Shown here in pieces: positions 9,666 through 19,898 of a stretch of 64,000 nucleotides of DNA. Positions within the stretch are counted from its first letter, which is position 1. Each line of letters opens with the position of its first letter. This stretch comes from Rhynchopus sp. YZ270_cl-10 (Eukaryota; Euglenozoa; Diplonemea; Diplonemida; Diplonemidae): the NCBI GenBank assembly GCA_964035575.1, contig OZ037869.1, forward strand, positions 744,001 through 808,000, given 5' to 3'. Position numbers and translations under genes: made by a program. The notes under the pieces are model-generated. The model did no database searches and was not told the DNA's origin. It saw only the letters and a list, made by a program, of their open reading frames with translations.

Positions 9666-12344
9666 TCATCCAGGTCCCATCACTTCGGATATGGAATCGA
9701 ACACCTGCGTCGCATTGTTCTTTGAATGGCAGCTGTACTTTACGCGCAGGTTGTTTCGGAAGCCTGATGTCGAGCGGACCGAAAGCATCTGTAGGTTGCA
9801 AAGGTGAACCAGGAGAGGTTTCTCATGGAAAGGGAGATAAGTAATATTGCAGTTGCATCGAGCAGGACCTCGCTTAAGAAGAAAAAAAAATATAGTGGAG
9901 CACACTCTAGGGTGGTTACACTAATACAACCAAGTTTTCAAAAAAAAAGGAAAAAGGTTTATGAGATGAACCTAAGTCTCGTGTGTAGTCAAAAGACTCT
10001 CGGTCTTGGTGCATGCCAATATAGGGTGGATCCAAACCAAATCTGCGTCACTAAAAGGTTGTGATATGCCCTCCGTCCGCTCTCATTGGAGAAAAAAGGT
10101 TTGTAATATGAATGATTTTGTGTCATCTTGCTCAACCATCGTTGTATAGCATCCGTTTGGCCGGTTTGAAAGAACAAAAAAAAAGGCTTCGCATACCAAT
10201 CGGGTCAGGTCAGCGGCGCAGAGCTCGACAGTGTTGTCAAGCATCCTCAGTTCGTCGACGCATTTTGGGACTGCGAAGGGGAGGTTCTGCGAAAGGGTGG
10301 ATGTTTTAGATGAGTAAACGGGAAAAGGGAAAGCGTAAAACCAAAATAAACAAATCCCCGAATTTTTTGAAATAAGGCAACACCACCCTCTAACTGCACC
10401 TTGCTGATCATTCCACCAGGGGTGCACTCGAACCATGCGACCCCTACATCTGGGTCCAGGTTTTCATCTGATCCAAATCCCTCAAAACCCTTCATAACGC
10501 CTCGTATATCGGCGGACTAATTCTACAAATTAAATCTACAAAATAAACGCACATACCCGACATGCAACCAGCAGCGAGGCAGCAGCAATGACTGCAGAGC
10601 GGAACTTGGCGACGATGTCGTAGTGCATGATGGCCAGCTCGGCAACGTACTCTGCTGTGTCCTGCTGGAGGGGGTGGAGCTGGTCACGCTCCCTGAGGAG
10701 GTCGAGGTAGCGCTCGAGGAAGAGGTACACCGTGGGGTGCCGCACGGCATCGGGCCCGAGCACCTCCGTCACCTCCTCCGCCTTCGCCTTGATCTGCTCC
10801 AGCGAGTACATCTTGTTGCACAGCACCCACATCCGCTCCAGAATCGACGGCCCCGCCTCGCCCAACATAATCGGCCCCTCCACCTTATTCGCGATAACCG
10901 CCGCAGCGCAGGCCAACAGCTGCAGCTCATCCTTCTGGACATGCCTCGCACCAAGAAACTTATCGGTCAACATCACCGTCAAAAAGTGAGCATGCATTGG
11001 AAGCGGGCCACGCGACCAATACTGCACATCACTCAGCCACCCGACGACGAAGGAACGCATCCTCGGATTGACGTCTGCCTGGCGGGCAAGGAAGAAGGAG
11101 GTCTTCACCGGCACGCTCCGCACCGAGATGGTCCCATCGGGGGTCCAGTTCGAGCCGTTACCGTGCAGCCATTCGCGGTTCGTCTGTGGGAGCCATCCGT
11201 TGTGTTTCGACGCTGCCGCAATGTGGCCAGCACCTGTCGAAAAGTCGACCTCTCTATTGCTAAACGTCCACACCCCACACGGTGAAGAATACAACCACGA
11301 CGCTGGCACCTCCTCCACCTCCTCCTCCACCGCCACCGCCACGTCGACAGACTGAGACGACGAAGCGTCGGTCAACGCAGCGCTCGAAAGAACCGGAGCC
11401 TCGGTACCACGCTCCGCAGTCACCTCAGTTTCGCTGCTTTCCCCTTTGACCCAGAAAGGGTATCCGTTGACCTTTCCTTTACCTAGGGTGTAGGCGCCAG
11501 AGCAGAAGCTGTGGTGGTCGGAGGAATGCAGCAGGAGCGACCCTGGGAGGCAGAAGTGGCGTTCGGCGTTGACAAGGCCTTCCATGGCGTGGCAGTGCAT
11601 GTCGCAGTTGCAGCCGCCCTCGCCTGCTTCAGGTGAATGCACCTCAGGGATCATCCCAAGCAGGATGTAGAGGTCCATAGACCACAGCGTGCCCACCTCG
11701 TATTGAAACTCTGGAAAGGTGTTCCGTGTGCTAAGCTGTTCCTCAATGTGGTCCGTGCCAACGTGAACAACACGCATAGAAGAGTCCTCAGCAAGACGCT
11801 GCCACATCAAGCGTGCGCGACGAAAGGAAGGTCTAGGGCTGTGCCACCACCATTTCTCCATCTCCGAGGCACACTCTGGCATGTCCTCTAGCGAATCCTT
11901 CAGGCCCGAGATGCTGGACGAAATTGCGTTGGTGAAGAGCGACCAATAATACGCAACGGTGTCCTCGTAGTCCTCTTCGTTGAGGTCGCTGGCGAGACGT
12001 TTGAAGGAGAGCGAGTCGCAGGGGTGCGGGATCGCTTTGGGGTTGTCGCGGATGTGGCGGAAGCGGCGGCGCACCTCAGTCCACGTGCCGCTGGAGTGGG
12101 AGAGACGCCACCAGTCACGGCTGACGTTGCGTACGGTTGTTGCGATCTCAATGCCGCTTAAATAGGTGAAGCACATCACCAGCACCTCCTCCACCAGGAC
12201 ACGCTCAACGGGCCCGCCAACGCGTTCCCCAACGGAGTCGCATGTGCTCACCGAAATGCGACACCTCTTCGTCCTCGACTCACTCAACCACCCTTCACAA
12301 GACCCGCGCCCTCTCTTCCCGCGCACAGTCGTTCCTGTCAACAT
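9666..12344 (-). CDS. F-box/cyclin protein (cyclin F / CFB-like), four exons
   Basis: Exons 12344-10557, 10516-10400, 10286-10197 and 9788-9666; all joins are phase 0; stop TGA. An F-box lies at residues about 45-95 (VEEVLVMCFTYLSGIEIATT then VSRDWWRL). A Trp/Gly-rich module follows (GYPFWVKGE, SWLYSSPCGVWTFSNREVDF). A cyclin box starts near residue 450 (FLTVMLTDKFLGARHVQKDE, ELQLLACAAAVIANKVEGP), with a C-terminal cyclin fold split over the last exons (AVPKCVDELRMLDNT, LRVKYSCHSKNNATQVFDSI). F-box/cyclin proteins are SCF ubiquitin-ligase receptors in animals; trypanosomes have CFB proteins of similar plan. Intron 1 is only 40 nt (GTATGT...TTAG). A TAG acceptor-like site lies 2 nt before the ATG. 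The last exon is the least certain: a second frame is also open at 9490-9801. Confidence 0.75.
9892..9939 (-). repeat. S5 structured repeat, reverse orientation, in cyclin intron 3
   Basis: TAGTGGAGCACACTCTAGGG then TTACACTA. One of only two S5 copies found in this orientation; both lie inside introns of minus-strand genes. Confidence 0.75.
9965..9992 (+). repeat. H1 hairpin repeat in cyclin intron 3
   Basis: GATGAACCTAAG, TCTCGTG, TGTAGTC; lead AAAGGTTTATGA. Right arm weakened. A second, poorer copy is at about 10107-10128 in the same intron. Confidence 0.5.
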
Positions 12345-12653
12345 GTCTATGTGAAAGTAAATTCAGACCCTTCGTAGTGTATGGGGGAGGGTAGGTCTAA
12401 ATTTACCTGGGGGTGATGTGGTGGAGAGAAGGGGGAAGGGGAGGGGGAAGGGGAAGGGGAGAGGGGAAGAGGGAGGAGTAAAAAAGTCAAAGAAAAAAAA
12501 TGGGACAGGGGACGCAGATTTCTTCACATTACGTTTTAGACCTCGGATTTTTGTGGGGGTTTTTAAAAAACCCCGTGAGAGTGAGAGAGAGAGATAGAGA
12601 GGAGAAGGAGAGGTGTGTATTGAAGAAATATTATGAGACAAAAAAAAAACATG

Positions 12654-12725
12654 ACTTGAAATACAACAGCCCGCTCATGACAGTGTACCTTTTGGTACAT
12701 GACCCGGGTGTACCGGGGGGTGGAC
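12654..12725 (+). repeat. S3 repeat, long form
   Basis: Core AATACAACAGCCCGCTCATG then ACAGTGTACC, followed by a GGTACATGACCCGGGTGTAC block and a GGGGGGTGGACCC end. The same extended form recurs at 52433. Confidence 0.7.
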
Positions 12726-12878
12726 CCCCAACCAAGCAGTCCTACGTCCATTTCGTGGTTTACATCTGATATGTGCTACTCCGCTCCACTCGGCTGCCAG
12801 ATGAACGGGGATCATTGCGAACACAGGGTAATTAGGCCTGTGTGATGCTAGTCTGCTTGGGGGAAAAAACAAGTTTAA

Positions 12879-12917
12879 GATGAATCTAAGCCACTCTCGT
12901 TCGTGCTTAGTCACCTT
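12879..12917 (+). repeat. H1 hairpin repeat with enlarged loop
   Basis: GATGAATCTAAGC on the left and GTGCTTAGTCACC on the right; loop lengthened to CACTCTCGTTC. Stem fully paired. Confidence 0.75.
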
Positions 12918-13073
12918 TTCAAACAAAACTATGTCGCCTGCTTTCGTTAGCGATGATGATTGCAAAAGGTGGGTTACCAACAAAAAAAAATGATTACAAA
13001 AACGTTCTTTAAAGAAATTGAGACAAAATGCCTTGCAATACAAAGCCGTCTCATAAAAATAAAAACTTGCAAA

Positions 13074-13103
13074 GATGAACGTGCCTCTCGTGCACACACA
13101 TCT
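13074..13103 (+). repeat. H1 hairpin repeat
   Basis: GATGAACGTGC, loop CTCTCGT, GCACACACATC. Compared with 8766 both inner-stem sides and both outer arms have changed together, keeping the pairing. Confidence 0.8.
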
Positions 13104-13561
13104 AGTAAAACAAAAGTGAAGCCTTTTTTTTTTGTGAAAAAGGTCTCCAACGTGGACACCAAAAATAAAGGTCTTGCAAGACAAACAAAAAGCCTCTCTG
13201 CGCTTGGCCACCTTAAAATGAGTTAGGAACATGGATGATGAATTGGGGGTTTGGGGAAGAAAGGCGAAATAATTGAAAATAAAAATAACTTTTTTCTGAC
13301 TGGATTTTTTTTTTTTTAAAGGAGGAACCAGAGAATAGGTTAAAGGGGACACTTCTTGTGTTATAATACCCCTCCCCAAAGATTCCCCCCCTCCCCCGTC
13401 CTTGCTCATAATACGTTTATTCGGAAAAGGGGTAATTGATTGAAAAGTGGTTCAACCCGCAAACGTCTCCCCCCTCCCTCCATTCACTGTGATACCCTGC
13501 TTTGATACCCTATATTGGCCCCATTTTCTCCATCTAATTGTTGTTCGTTATTCGTTTAACT

Positions 13562-14245
13562 CTAGGGTCCGTCAAATTGAATGACCGGTCTTTTGTATGC
13601 GCTGGTTGCATCAACAGTTTTGGGTGATGTCGATGCGAGACGCTCAGAGATGTGTTGACACACCATTTCAATGGCTTTTACATTGGATCCTCCACGTGGG
13701 ATGACCACGTCTGCGAAACGCTTGAGAGGGGAGATGAAGACATCGTAGGACGGCTTTACTGTACGTTCATACTGTTCGAGAACTGACTCCACCGTGCGTG
13801 CACGCTCTTTAATGTCTCTTTTGATCCGACGGACAAGACATAAATCAAGATCGGTTTCCACAAAAATAGAAAGGTCCATAAGGGAACGAACATGAGAGTC
13901 ATGAAGCGCAAGGATTCCTTCGAACAAAACAACCTGAACGTTTTCGATGACGTCAAATTCACCTTCAAGGCGTTTGTGGGATTCAAAGCTGTAGCGGGGG
14001 ATCTCCGCTTTGCCGGCGGTGCGCAATTCGTTAAGGACCTTGACGAGAAGCTCAAAGTCAAATGCATTTGGGTGGTCGAAGTTGTAGTTCATAATATCCC
14101 CCACCTCAGCGTCAGTCGGCGTCTTGTAGAAAGAGTCGAGCGCAAGCAGGGCCACACCTTGCCCTTCAAAGGCCGTCATGACCTGCTTGCATACTGTGGT
14201 CTTCCCACTGCCACTCGCACCACAGACACATACAAAGTATACCAT
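13562..14245 (-). CDS. UCK: Uridine/cytidine kinase
   Basis: Phosphorylates uridine and cytidine to UMP and CMP in pyrimidine salvage, in the cytosol. 227 aa, single exon. Walker A is CGASGSGKTT at residues 8-17. The family motifs follow in order: LALDSFYK, NFDHPNAFDFELL, VVLFEGILALHD, the lid RRIKRDIKERAR, EQYERTVKPSYDVFISPLKR, and ADVVIPRGGSNVKAIEMV. These are the diagnostic features of eukaryotic UCK, and the length is right for a single-domain enzyme. The leader is only 11 nt if the CAG at 14257-14259 is a splice acceptor; it follows a long CT-rich tract. Confidence 0.93.
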   Translation of the reverse strand: MVYFVCVCGASGSGKTTVCKQVMTAFEGQGVALLALDSFYKTPTDAEVGDIMNYNFDHPNAFDFELLVKVLNELRTAGKAEIPRYSFESHKRLEGEFDVIENVQVVLFEGILALHDSHVRSLMDLSIFVETDLDLCLVRRIKRDIKERARTVESVLEQYERTVKPSYDVFISPLKRFADVVIPRGGSNVKAIEMVCQHISERLASTSPKTVDATSAYKRPVIQFDGP

Positions 14246-14256
14246 AGTCTCGATGT

Positions 14257-14312
14257 CTGTGAGGTGAAGGAGATGGTGGTGGTGGAGGAGGAGGGGGAGG
14301 GGGAGGAGGAGG
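14257..14312 (-). promoter_or_regulatory. Pyrimidine tract plus CAG acceptor before UCK start
   Basis: On the minus strand a CT-only run of tens of bases leads into CTTCACCTCACAG and then 11 nt to the ATG. This looks like a 3' splice acceptor. It could serve trans-splicing of a leader or a 5'-UTR intron; no 5' splice site is evident nearby. Confidence 0.55.
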
Positions 14313-14449
14313 GTTGAAAGAGAGTGAGTGAGAGGGGAGAGGGGAGGAGGGTGTTGGCGTAGTCCTTTTTAATGCGTTCGGGGGTGAAACGAAACGAAGG
14401 AGACTGTGGAAGCGTTTGAAAAGAAAAAAAAAAACTTTAAAAATATGAA

Positions 14450-14481
14450 AATGTGCCTCTCGTAATGTGAGGCACATTTTT
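14450..14481 (+). repeat. H1-type hairpin, longest perfect stem
   Basis: AATGTGCCTC pairs perfectly with GAGGCACATT around the loop TCGTAATGT. It lacks the GATG arm but keeps the family's GTGCCTCTCGT. Confidence 0.75.
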
Positions 14482-14812
14482 TAATCATGTTGTCGTTATC
14501 GCGCTGCAACGCGCTGGGGTTGAAGATAGGCGGTCTCTTCGTGACAAAGACAGTCGTTCGAGGTGATATCGCGACCCCATTTGCTTGTATTGCAGGTTGA
14601 GGCATGGGGTATTTGCCTCAGCATGTGCGCAGTGAAGTAAGGCCGGCATCCGGTTGTAGCCAAAGCGTGCAGGAGCGTCAATGGAGCGGAGGCCCTTGAA
14701 CTGGAGACAAACCAAATAGATTTTTTTTTGTAATAATGAAAACCGTAGCCACCCCAAATCGAAGAGGGGAGGAGGAGGAGGTAAAGTAGTTCACCGGTTT
14801 TGAAAATAAAAA

Positions 14813-14902
14813 GAGAAGTTGAAAGTGCAAACGCCTCACCGCACACCGGCGGACGCAGGGCACTGGCTCCCCCGCGGGTTCGCGAACCCCAGGAAGCACT
14901 TC
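14813..14902 (+). repeat. S2 structured repeat, most complete copy
   Basis: AGAGAAGTTGAAAGTGCAAA lead. Outer stem AAGTGC/GCACTT closes the whole 70-nt unit. CGCC/GGCG forms the first inner hairpin and GGGTT-CGCG-AACCC the second. Overall it is like a three-way junction. The reverse strand ends in CTTCTCTTTTT, which would suit a Pol III terminator. Confidence 0.75.
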
Positions 14903-15201
14903 ATAAATAAATGTTCTGAAGTATGCTTGCAAACCTGAGCTGTGTTGGGTGTGTGAATATTGGCCCAATCACCAAGAAGCAGTGGTACAAAAAAAACAAC
15001 GACAACGACAACAACAACACAGGGCATTACTACAACAGAATCCGAGAACACCCTAGCCCTCAACATACACACGACACCTCTCTTTCCCCTAAGCACACTT
15101 GAACACTTGAACACGACACACAGAACAAGGGGAAACAAAAGAGAGGGAAAACTCGAACGATAAAATGTGTCCCGCTGTGCACATACAAAAAAAGTTAGTA
15201 A

Positions 15202-15233
15202 GATGGACCAAAGCCTCACTGTGTGTCACTCGC
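15202..15233 (+). repeat. H1 hairpin repeat, diverged
   Basis: GATGGACCAAAGCCTCACTG then TGTGTCACTC; lead AAAGTTAGTAA. Confidence 0.55.
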
Positions 15234-15324
15234 CGTAAGAGAAAACAAAAAAAAAAAAAGGCCACAAAAATTGCTCGCCAAACGGAGGATACGTTGAAAA
15301 AGCTAAAAGAAGAAAACTTATAAA

Positions 15325-15354
15325 GATGAATGTGCCTCTCGTTCACACACATCT
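15325..15354 (+). repeat. H1 hairpin repeat
   Basis: GATGAATGTGCCTCTCGTTC then ACACACATC; lead GAAAACTTATAAA. Confidence 0.75.
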
Positions 15355-15764
15355 AAGAAAATATGGAGTCTCTCGTCCATCACCTAAAAGGCCTAAAAAG
15401 GACCTTGAAAAAAGAGAAGTTGAAAGTGCAAACGTCCCACAACAAAGAAAATGCTCTAAGTAAAGTCTCGTGGTTGTCACGTACTGCATTGGGTGTTCGT
15501 GGGAACAGACTGAGCTAGCGTGTGAGGCCTGCTCGCGCTGCCCTTGGTTTTTAGCAAACACCCGAGGATTGTCAATCATACCTCATTACCTGCCACCAAT
15601 TGCCAATGTGAGGGAGAGGGGGAAACAAACAACACCCAGCCGTTACGACAAAAAAACGGAAATAATGTAAAAATTGAATGAAATCAAGATTTTTTCAAGT
15701 AAAGAAAAGTGCAAAACGCCTCAATTCAGTTTATCGGCGGATGCAGGCTAAAAAAATTGGTACC

Positions 15765-15830
15765 TATTGAGGGAGAGGCACCTCCAAAGGACCCACTGTA
15801 CAATGCCAGCCCGGACAGCAGGTGAATGAA
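15765..15830 (+). repeat. S4 repeat, diverged
   Basis: GAGGCACCTCCAAAGGACCC then ACTGTACAATGCCAGCCCGG. Related to 23200 and 52636. Confidence 0.6.
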
Positions 15831-15867
15831 AAAGTGTCAGATGATAAACCCAACAAAAGCTTTGTAA

Positions 15868-15890
15868 GATGACCATACTTGGCCACCTTA
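15868..15890 (+). repeat. H1 hairpin repeat, short
   Basis: GATGACCATACTT then GGCCACCTTA; lead AAGCTTTGTAA. Loop and stem reduced. Confidence 0.45.
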
Positions 15891-15994
15891 ATACGAAAAC
15901 AAACAAACAAACAACATCCCCACACTATACAGACCAAAAAAAAGACCACACTGTTTCGTCACGAATTGAGAATAGAGGGGGAAAAATCAAAGCA

Positions 15995-16065
15995 AAGTTG
16001 TGCAAAACGCCTCTGGGACAGCAAGCACTGACACTCCGCAGGTTATCGAACCCCCGGAGTGTTCC
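15995..16065 (+). repeat. S2 structured repeat
   Basis: TTGTGCAAAACGCCTCTGGG left part and a GGTT-ATCG-AACC hairpin followed by GGAGTG pairing back with CACTCC. The tetraloop differs from the 14813 copy. Confidence 0.6.
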
Positions 16066-16300
16066 ACTTCGGAGTTGCTGACAGGGAAACTGTAAGCAGG
16101 CACACAGTCATTCCCCCACGACTGGGAAGGGGTGATAACATGGTTTAAAGACTCAAGAAAAACACGTGTTCTGGAACACAACATTGGGCGTCTGCTGAAT
16201 ATCAATAAGCGAAGGGGATGCCGACGGAGGGAGTGCACACGATCCCTCTTCACTCCAGGGGAATGGGGCGCGGCGGAGTTTCGCTATTAAAGCTCGCATG

Positions 16301-16720
16301 TTAGCGTTTACGATGAGCCTTTGTATGACCCATCCACTCGCGGATGTTTGAGGTCTGCTTGGCGAGGAAGACCCTTATGCGTAATTCAAAGTCAACCGCG
16401 AGCTCGACACACGACACGTCGCAAGGCTCGTTATTCCATTCGAGTGTAGCTACCCCACAGAAAAGCTTTCGTTGTAGCTAGAAGAAAAAATTGGTTGTAG
16501 CTTGGCCAGATGAGCGCGGAAAGGGGTGTCCCGTTGAGGCAGCAAATGTGAGATCCCAAGGATGCACGGTCGGGGCCATCTCTGTTGGATATCGCGTCGA
16601 TGGCGTTGACGGCATCGAGGAGAAGAGACTGCACCGCCTTCATTGCTGTCTTGCTTATGTTGGAGGGCACAATGCCGTGCAACATAAAGCAGATAGGTAG
16701 CCCTTTGCTGCGCATGCAAG
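16301..16720 (-). CDS. Unidentified split gene, last exon plus probable earlier exon
   Basis: The last exon (16477-16301) encodes LQRKLFCGVATLEWNNEPCD and goes on for 58 residues to HTKAHRKR and TAA. It starts right after TTTTTTCTTCTAG, a good 3' splice site, with a stop in the same frame just before it. Upstream, 16715-16490 is open in another frame with protein-like composition (MLHGIVPSNISKTAMKAVQS), but the donor site joining the two is unclear; a GTGCAG after MKA would give phase 0. LFCGVA recalls exosome subunit RRP46, but the match is too short to call. Further pieces may lie at 17210-17800. I do not recognise the protein. Confidence 0.4.
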
Positions 16721-17299
16721 GTAATGAACTCTAGTCTGCACTATGCATGAAACAAAACAAAACTTGAGATGAAAAACTTTCAAAAAAATAAAACATAAAC
16801 ATAACCACAGTGGCAAGCATGAAAGATGTGAAGCGGGGCACCTTCATTTTCATTTTTTTGCGCGAGAGATGAAAGCTTTACCACACTACGCTCTAATACG
16901 TATGGTGGGTGGATAAAGCCTGAATCATGAACAAACCTCGCGAATGAACATTCATTTCAATCTCATAACACGCAACGCTTCAAAGCCACTATCTAAAAAG
17001 CAGGTTAAAATAACGGCAGAGTAAAGGCACCCCCATGTGCTGACAATGAGCAAAGAGAGGGTCTGTGGAAATCCGTACTTCATGTGTCTTCATTCATCTT
17101 TCAGAAATTGAAAGGTGAATGTAACTAGGACACATCATATCAACAATAAGAGAAAATCTCGGGGAATTGGGTCACACACCAAAAATAAATGTAGAAAATG
17201 CGGAAAATATTGGTTGCGAACCTGCGTCTCGGAATGACAGAGACATAGCTATTACGTTCCGCCAAAAAGGGGGGGGGGGGGAAAGTTTCCATTTCAATA

Positions 17300-17330
17300 G
17301 ATGAACCAAGCCTCTTGTGCTTGTCACTCT
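17300..17330 (+). repeat. H1 hairpin repeat, diverged
   Basis: GATGAACCAAGCCTCTTGTG then CTTGTCACTC. Inner stem CAAGC/GCTTG kept by paired change. Confidence 0.6.
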
Positions 17331-17878
17331 CAAAGATGAACACTTGAAAAAAAAGAGGGTTTTTTTTTTGCAAACCTTTCCCTGAGTTGGTGGAACCCTG
17401 CAGTGGGTAAAAGGGACCAGCACGTATGCTGAATGTTTGAAAACTGCTTTATGTAGGGAAAAAGAAACAGAATATTTATTTGAAGAATGGCAAAGGATCC
17501 AAAAGCGCACAAAAAATAGGTGCCCCGAGGAAAGCTGGTACCTTTTTATGAAAACACATCACTCTTTTTTTGAACTCGTAATAAGTGATGTCACAGGAAC
17601 GTAACTGACACATAATATGTCCTTCACCAGGTCCGCAGGAACATCAAATAAAACAGTGCATTGTAACAAACACACAAAACGGGGAGGAAAACGTACCAGA
17701 CGATTCCCAAAGTGGGGGAGGAAAACGTACAACTCCGCTGGTATGGACCCGGACACCTGGTAGAACCCGCGAAAGACATACGGGAGAACCACGGGGAATC
17801 AGAGGGGGGTCACACCATCCACGTTGACGTTTTTTCCCCCACAAAAAAAAAATATATAAAAAACAAGAATATTTGAAA

Positions 17879-17908
17879 GATGGATAAACCTCTCTGTGCA
17901 CGCATCAG
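17879..17908 (+). repeat. H1 hairpin repeat, diverged
   Basis: GATGGATAAACCTCTCTGTG then CACGCATC. Outer arm kept. Confidence 0.5.
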
Positions 17909-18079
17909 AGATAAACCCGCACACACGCAACATACCAGAACCGAAACATACTGCCCCGTTTTACCCTTTTCACTAATCTGAGGAAACTGCCAACCACTAC
18001 TCTGCATGGTTTTTGCACACGGTTGTTCAGCTTCTCCCCTTATTCTCCAATACACCACATTTCTTTTGCCCCTTCCCCT

Positions 18080-19582
18080 CTATGCACCCCATTGCTCAGA
18101 GATGTGCGACCGTTCACCGTCGTCAATCAATTCGTACTCTTCTGGCTTCATCATTTTGTAGATGATAATTGTATTGACCATCCCAATAAAGCACGCCACA
18201 CCGGTCACAATGCTCATGCCTGGGAACCCTATCATATCGACCAAGCTTTTGTTGGTGATGCCAAGAATCACTGCACCGGTCCCAAAGCCGCTCATCATGA
18301 ACCCAAAGTTCGAGGGGAAATGCTTTCTGCCGAAGAACTGGACGGTTCCTGTTGGATAGAGGGCGAAGTTTCCTCCGTAGAGGAAGGCAATGGTGCAGCA
18401 CCAAGCTGCGAACATATATTCGTTGTGGTGAGAGAGTGCGATGGTTGAAAGGAACGCACTACAGCACGCAGCCATCACAATCAGTACAGGGGCAAACCCA
18501 AAGCGGTCCGCCAGACTCCCATGAAACAGCCGCCCCGCTGCGTTGCCCACACTCATGGCAGACGCAATGTGGCTCTCCGCCGCATCCGTCGACCAGCTGA
18601 ACTGCTGCCCATAGGTCTTATACTGTCCAATCAAAAACGCACCCCCCATCCCCGTCAACAAAAACCCAAACCACATCTGCCACCCCAACCTCGTCCGAAT
18701 AACCCGCAGGGTCGGGACCTCTCCGTCATCCTCCTCCTCTTCAGGCGTCGGGCGGTCTTCATTAACGTTATTCTCAACAGCCTCTGCGTTGTTCCCAAAC
18801 GGCATCAAAGGGAGCCCCTGAGGCACCATAAGAAGCGAGCAGGAGAACAGAATCGCTGCATACACAATAGAAAGCAGGGTCATCAAATCAGGCACATTCT
18901 TTGCAACGTGCGAGTCTGGGGGAAAGAATTTGTCAGACCCTTTGCACTTCCCCGAGAAGTAAGAATCCTCAGTAACGTTGATAGTCGGAGGGATATATCC
19001 CGGACAGCTGTAGGTTGGGTACGTACCATCATCCGCAGCGCACTGCGGTTTGCAATCATGAGGGTTCAAATATGCGGTCATGATAAAACTAAACACAAAG
19101 GCGCCCAGACCAAACCCCATGACCACAACACCGTTGATGCGTCCCCTCTTCTCTGGCAGGTATGTCAGTGCTGAAGCAATAGGCGCAGTGTAGATCATGG
19201 CCATGCCGATGCCGAACATAAGACCGTAGGTAAATATAAGTGGGATCAACCCCTTTGCAACGGTGTAGCGTGTGAGGAACGTACCCAGGGACACCAGAGT
19301 CGACCCAATCAAGCATGACTTTCGGAAGCCGTATTTAATCTGAAAGATTCCCGCAAAGGGCATCGTGGCTGCCTGTGCGACGGCAACGCTGTTGTACACA
19401 AAGAAGGTATCACTATACTTCAAATCCGGATGGTTTTCCCTCATGTACGACGTGATGTACGTCGTCAAATTACCCCATGTGTACATAGTACCGATGCAGA
19501 GATGCATGCAAAAGCCTGCAAAGAGGACTATGTATCCAAACCATGCAGGTCTGTGGTGTGCGAACGGCTGGGACGACACCAT
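18080..19582 (-). CDS. MFS transporter, oxalate/formate-antiporter-like
   Basis: 500 aa, single exon, about 12 predicted membrane helices in two halves of six. It opens WFGYIVLFAGFCMHLCIGTM then YTWGNLTTYI, the N-terminal helix pattern of the OFA/monocarboxylate group. The loop after TM2 has GIFQIKYGFRKS and the half-repeat has RLFHGSLADRFGFAP, both MFS loop-2/8 motifs. A Cys-rich extracellular loop lies between TM5 and TM6-7 (six cysteines, about residues 175-225, with an NVT glycosylation site). The central cytosolic loop is acidic (RPTPEEEEDDGEV). Probably moves a small carboxylate across a membrane; substrate not predictable. A CAG lies 17 nt before the ATG after a pyrimidine-rich stretch. 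Confidence 0.82.
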   Translation of the reverse strand: MVSSQPFAHHRPAWFGYIVLFAGFCMHLCIGTMYTWGNLTTYITSYMRENHPDLKYSDTFFVYNSVAVAQAATMPFAGIFQIKYGFRKSCLIGSTLVSLGTFLTRYTVAKGLIPLIFTYGLMFGIGMAMIYTAPIASALTYLPEKRGRINGVVVMGFGLGAFVFSFIMTAYLNPHDCKPQCAADDGTYPTYSCPGYIPPTINVTEDSYFSGKCKGSDKFFPPDSHVAKNVPDLMTLLSIVYAAILFSCSLLMVPQGLPLMPFGNNAEAVENNVNEDRPTPEEEEDDGEVPTLRVIRTRLGWQMWFGFLLTGMGGAFLIGQYKTYGQQFSWSTDAAESHIASAMSVGNAAGRLFHGSLADRFGFAPVLIVMAACCSAFLSTIALSHHNEYMFAAWCCTIAFLYGGNFALYPTGTVQFFGRKHFPSNFGFMMSGFGTGAVILGITNKSLVDMIGFPGMSIVTGVACFIGMVNTIIIYKMMKPEEYELIDDGERSHISEQWGA

Positions 19583-19861
19583 CTTATTTTTTTTTAATTC
19601 TGAGAATGGTGCTGAAGGGAGAAGGGGAGAGGAAGTGTGAAAAGCGTTGGGGAAAAAAGAGGAATCGAAAATTTAATGCTGGTTATGCCATATATCGAAC
19701 GGCGGCAAGGTGTATGCTGGCGGTCGGAAAAGGGGAGGAAAAGTTGAATTTGAAGAGGGGGGAAAATTGCAAAGAGGACGACATCACCACACTGAACACC
19801 TTTGCAGACGTGTAGTGTATGTGGACCATTGCAGAATAGACTATGTTTAAAAATTATGTTG

Positions 19862-19898
<37 letters not shown>

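Larger units (their letters stand above)
12345..13561. other. Spacer upstream of cyclin gene, with S3 and H1 repeats
   Basis: Begins with a purine-rich GGGGAA tract (12420-12480) that would be a long pyrimidine tract on the transcribed strand. S3 is at 12654 and H1 at 12879, 13074 and about 13180. CCAATATAGGG-type motifs recur here (reverse, about 13508) and at 3465 and 10017. No gene seen. Confidence 0.6.
14246..16300. other. Spacer dense in short structured repeats
   Basis: About 2 kb with H1 at 14450, 15202, 15325 and 15868, S2 at 14813, 15413, 15706 and 15995, and S4 at 15765. Repeats follow one another with little sequence between. No gene recognised. Confidence 0.6.
16721..18079. other. 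Spacer with possible upstream exons of the split gene
   Basis: Short protein-like stretches on the minus strand (RNVIAMSLSFRDAG near 17215-17258; VLFDVPADLVKDILCVSY near 17600-17660) may be exons, without certain boundaries. H1 copies lie at 17300 and 17879. GGAGGAAAACGTAC is duplicated at about 17682 and 17717. Confidence 0.4.

Noticed and set aside
14830-14902. S2 copy as a tRNA gene
   Set aside because: The GGGTT/AACCC hairpin has a 4-nt loop, not a 7-nt T loop; there is no anticodon arm and no A or B box in register.
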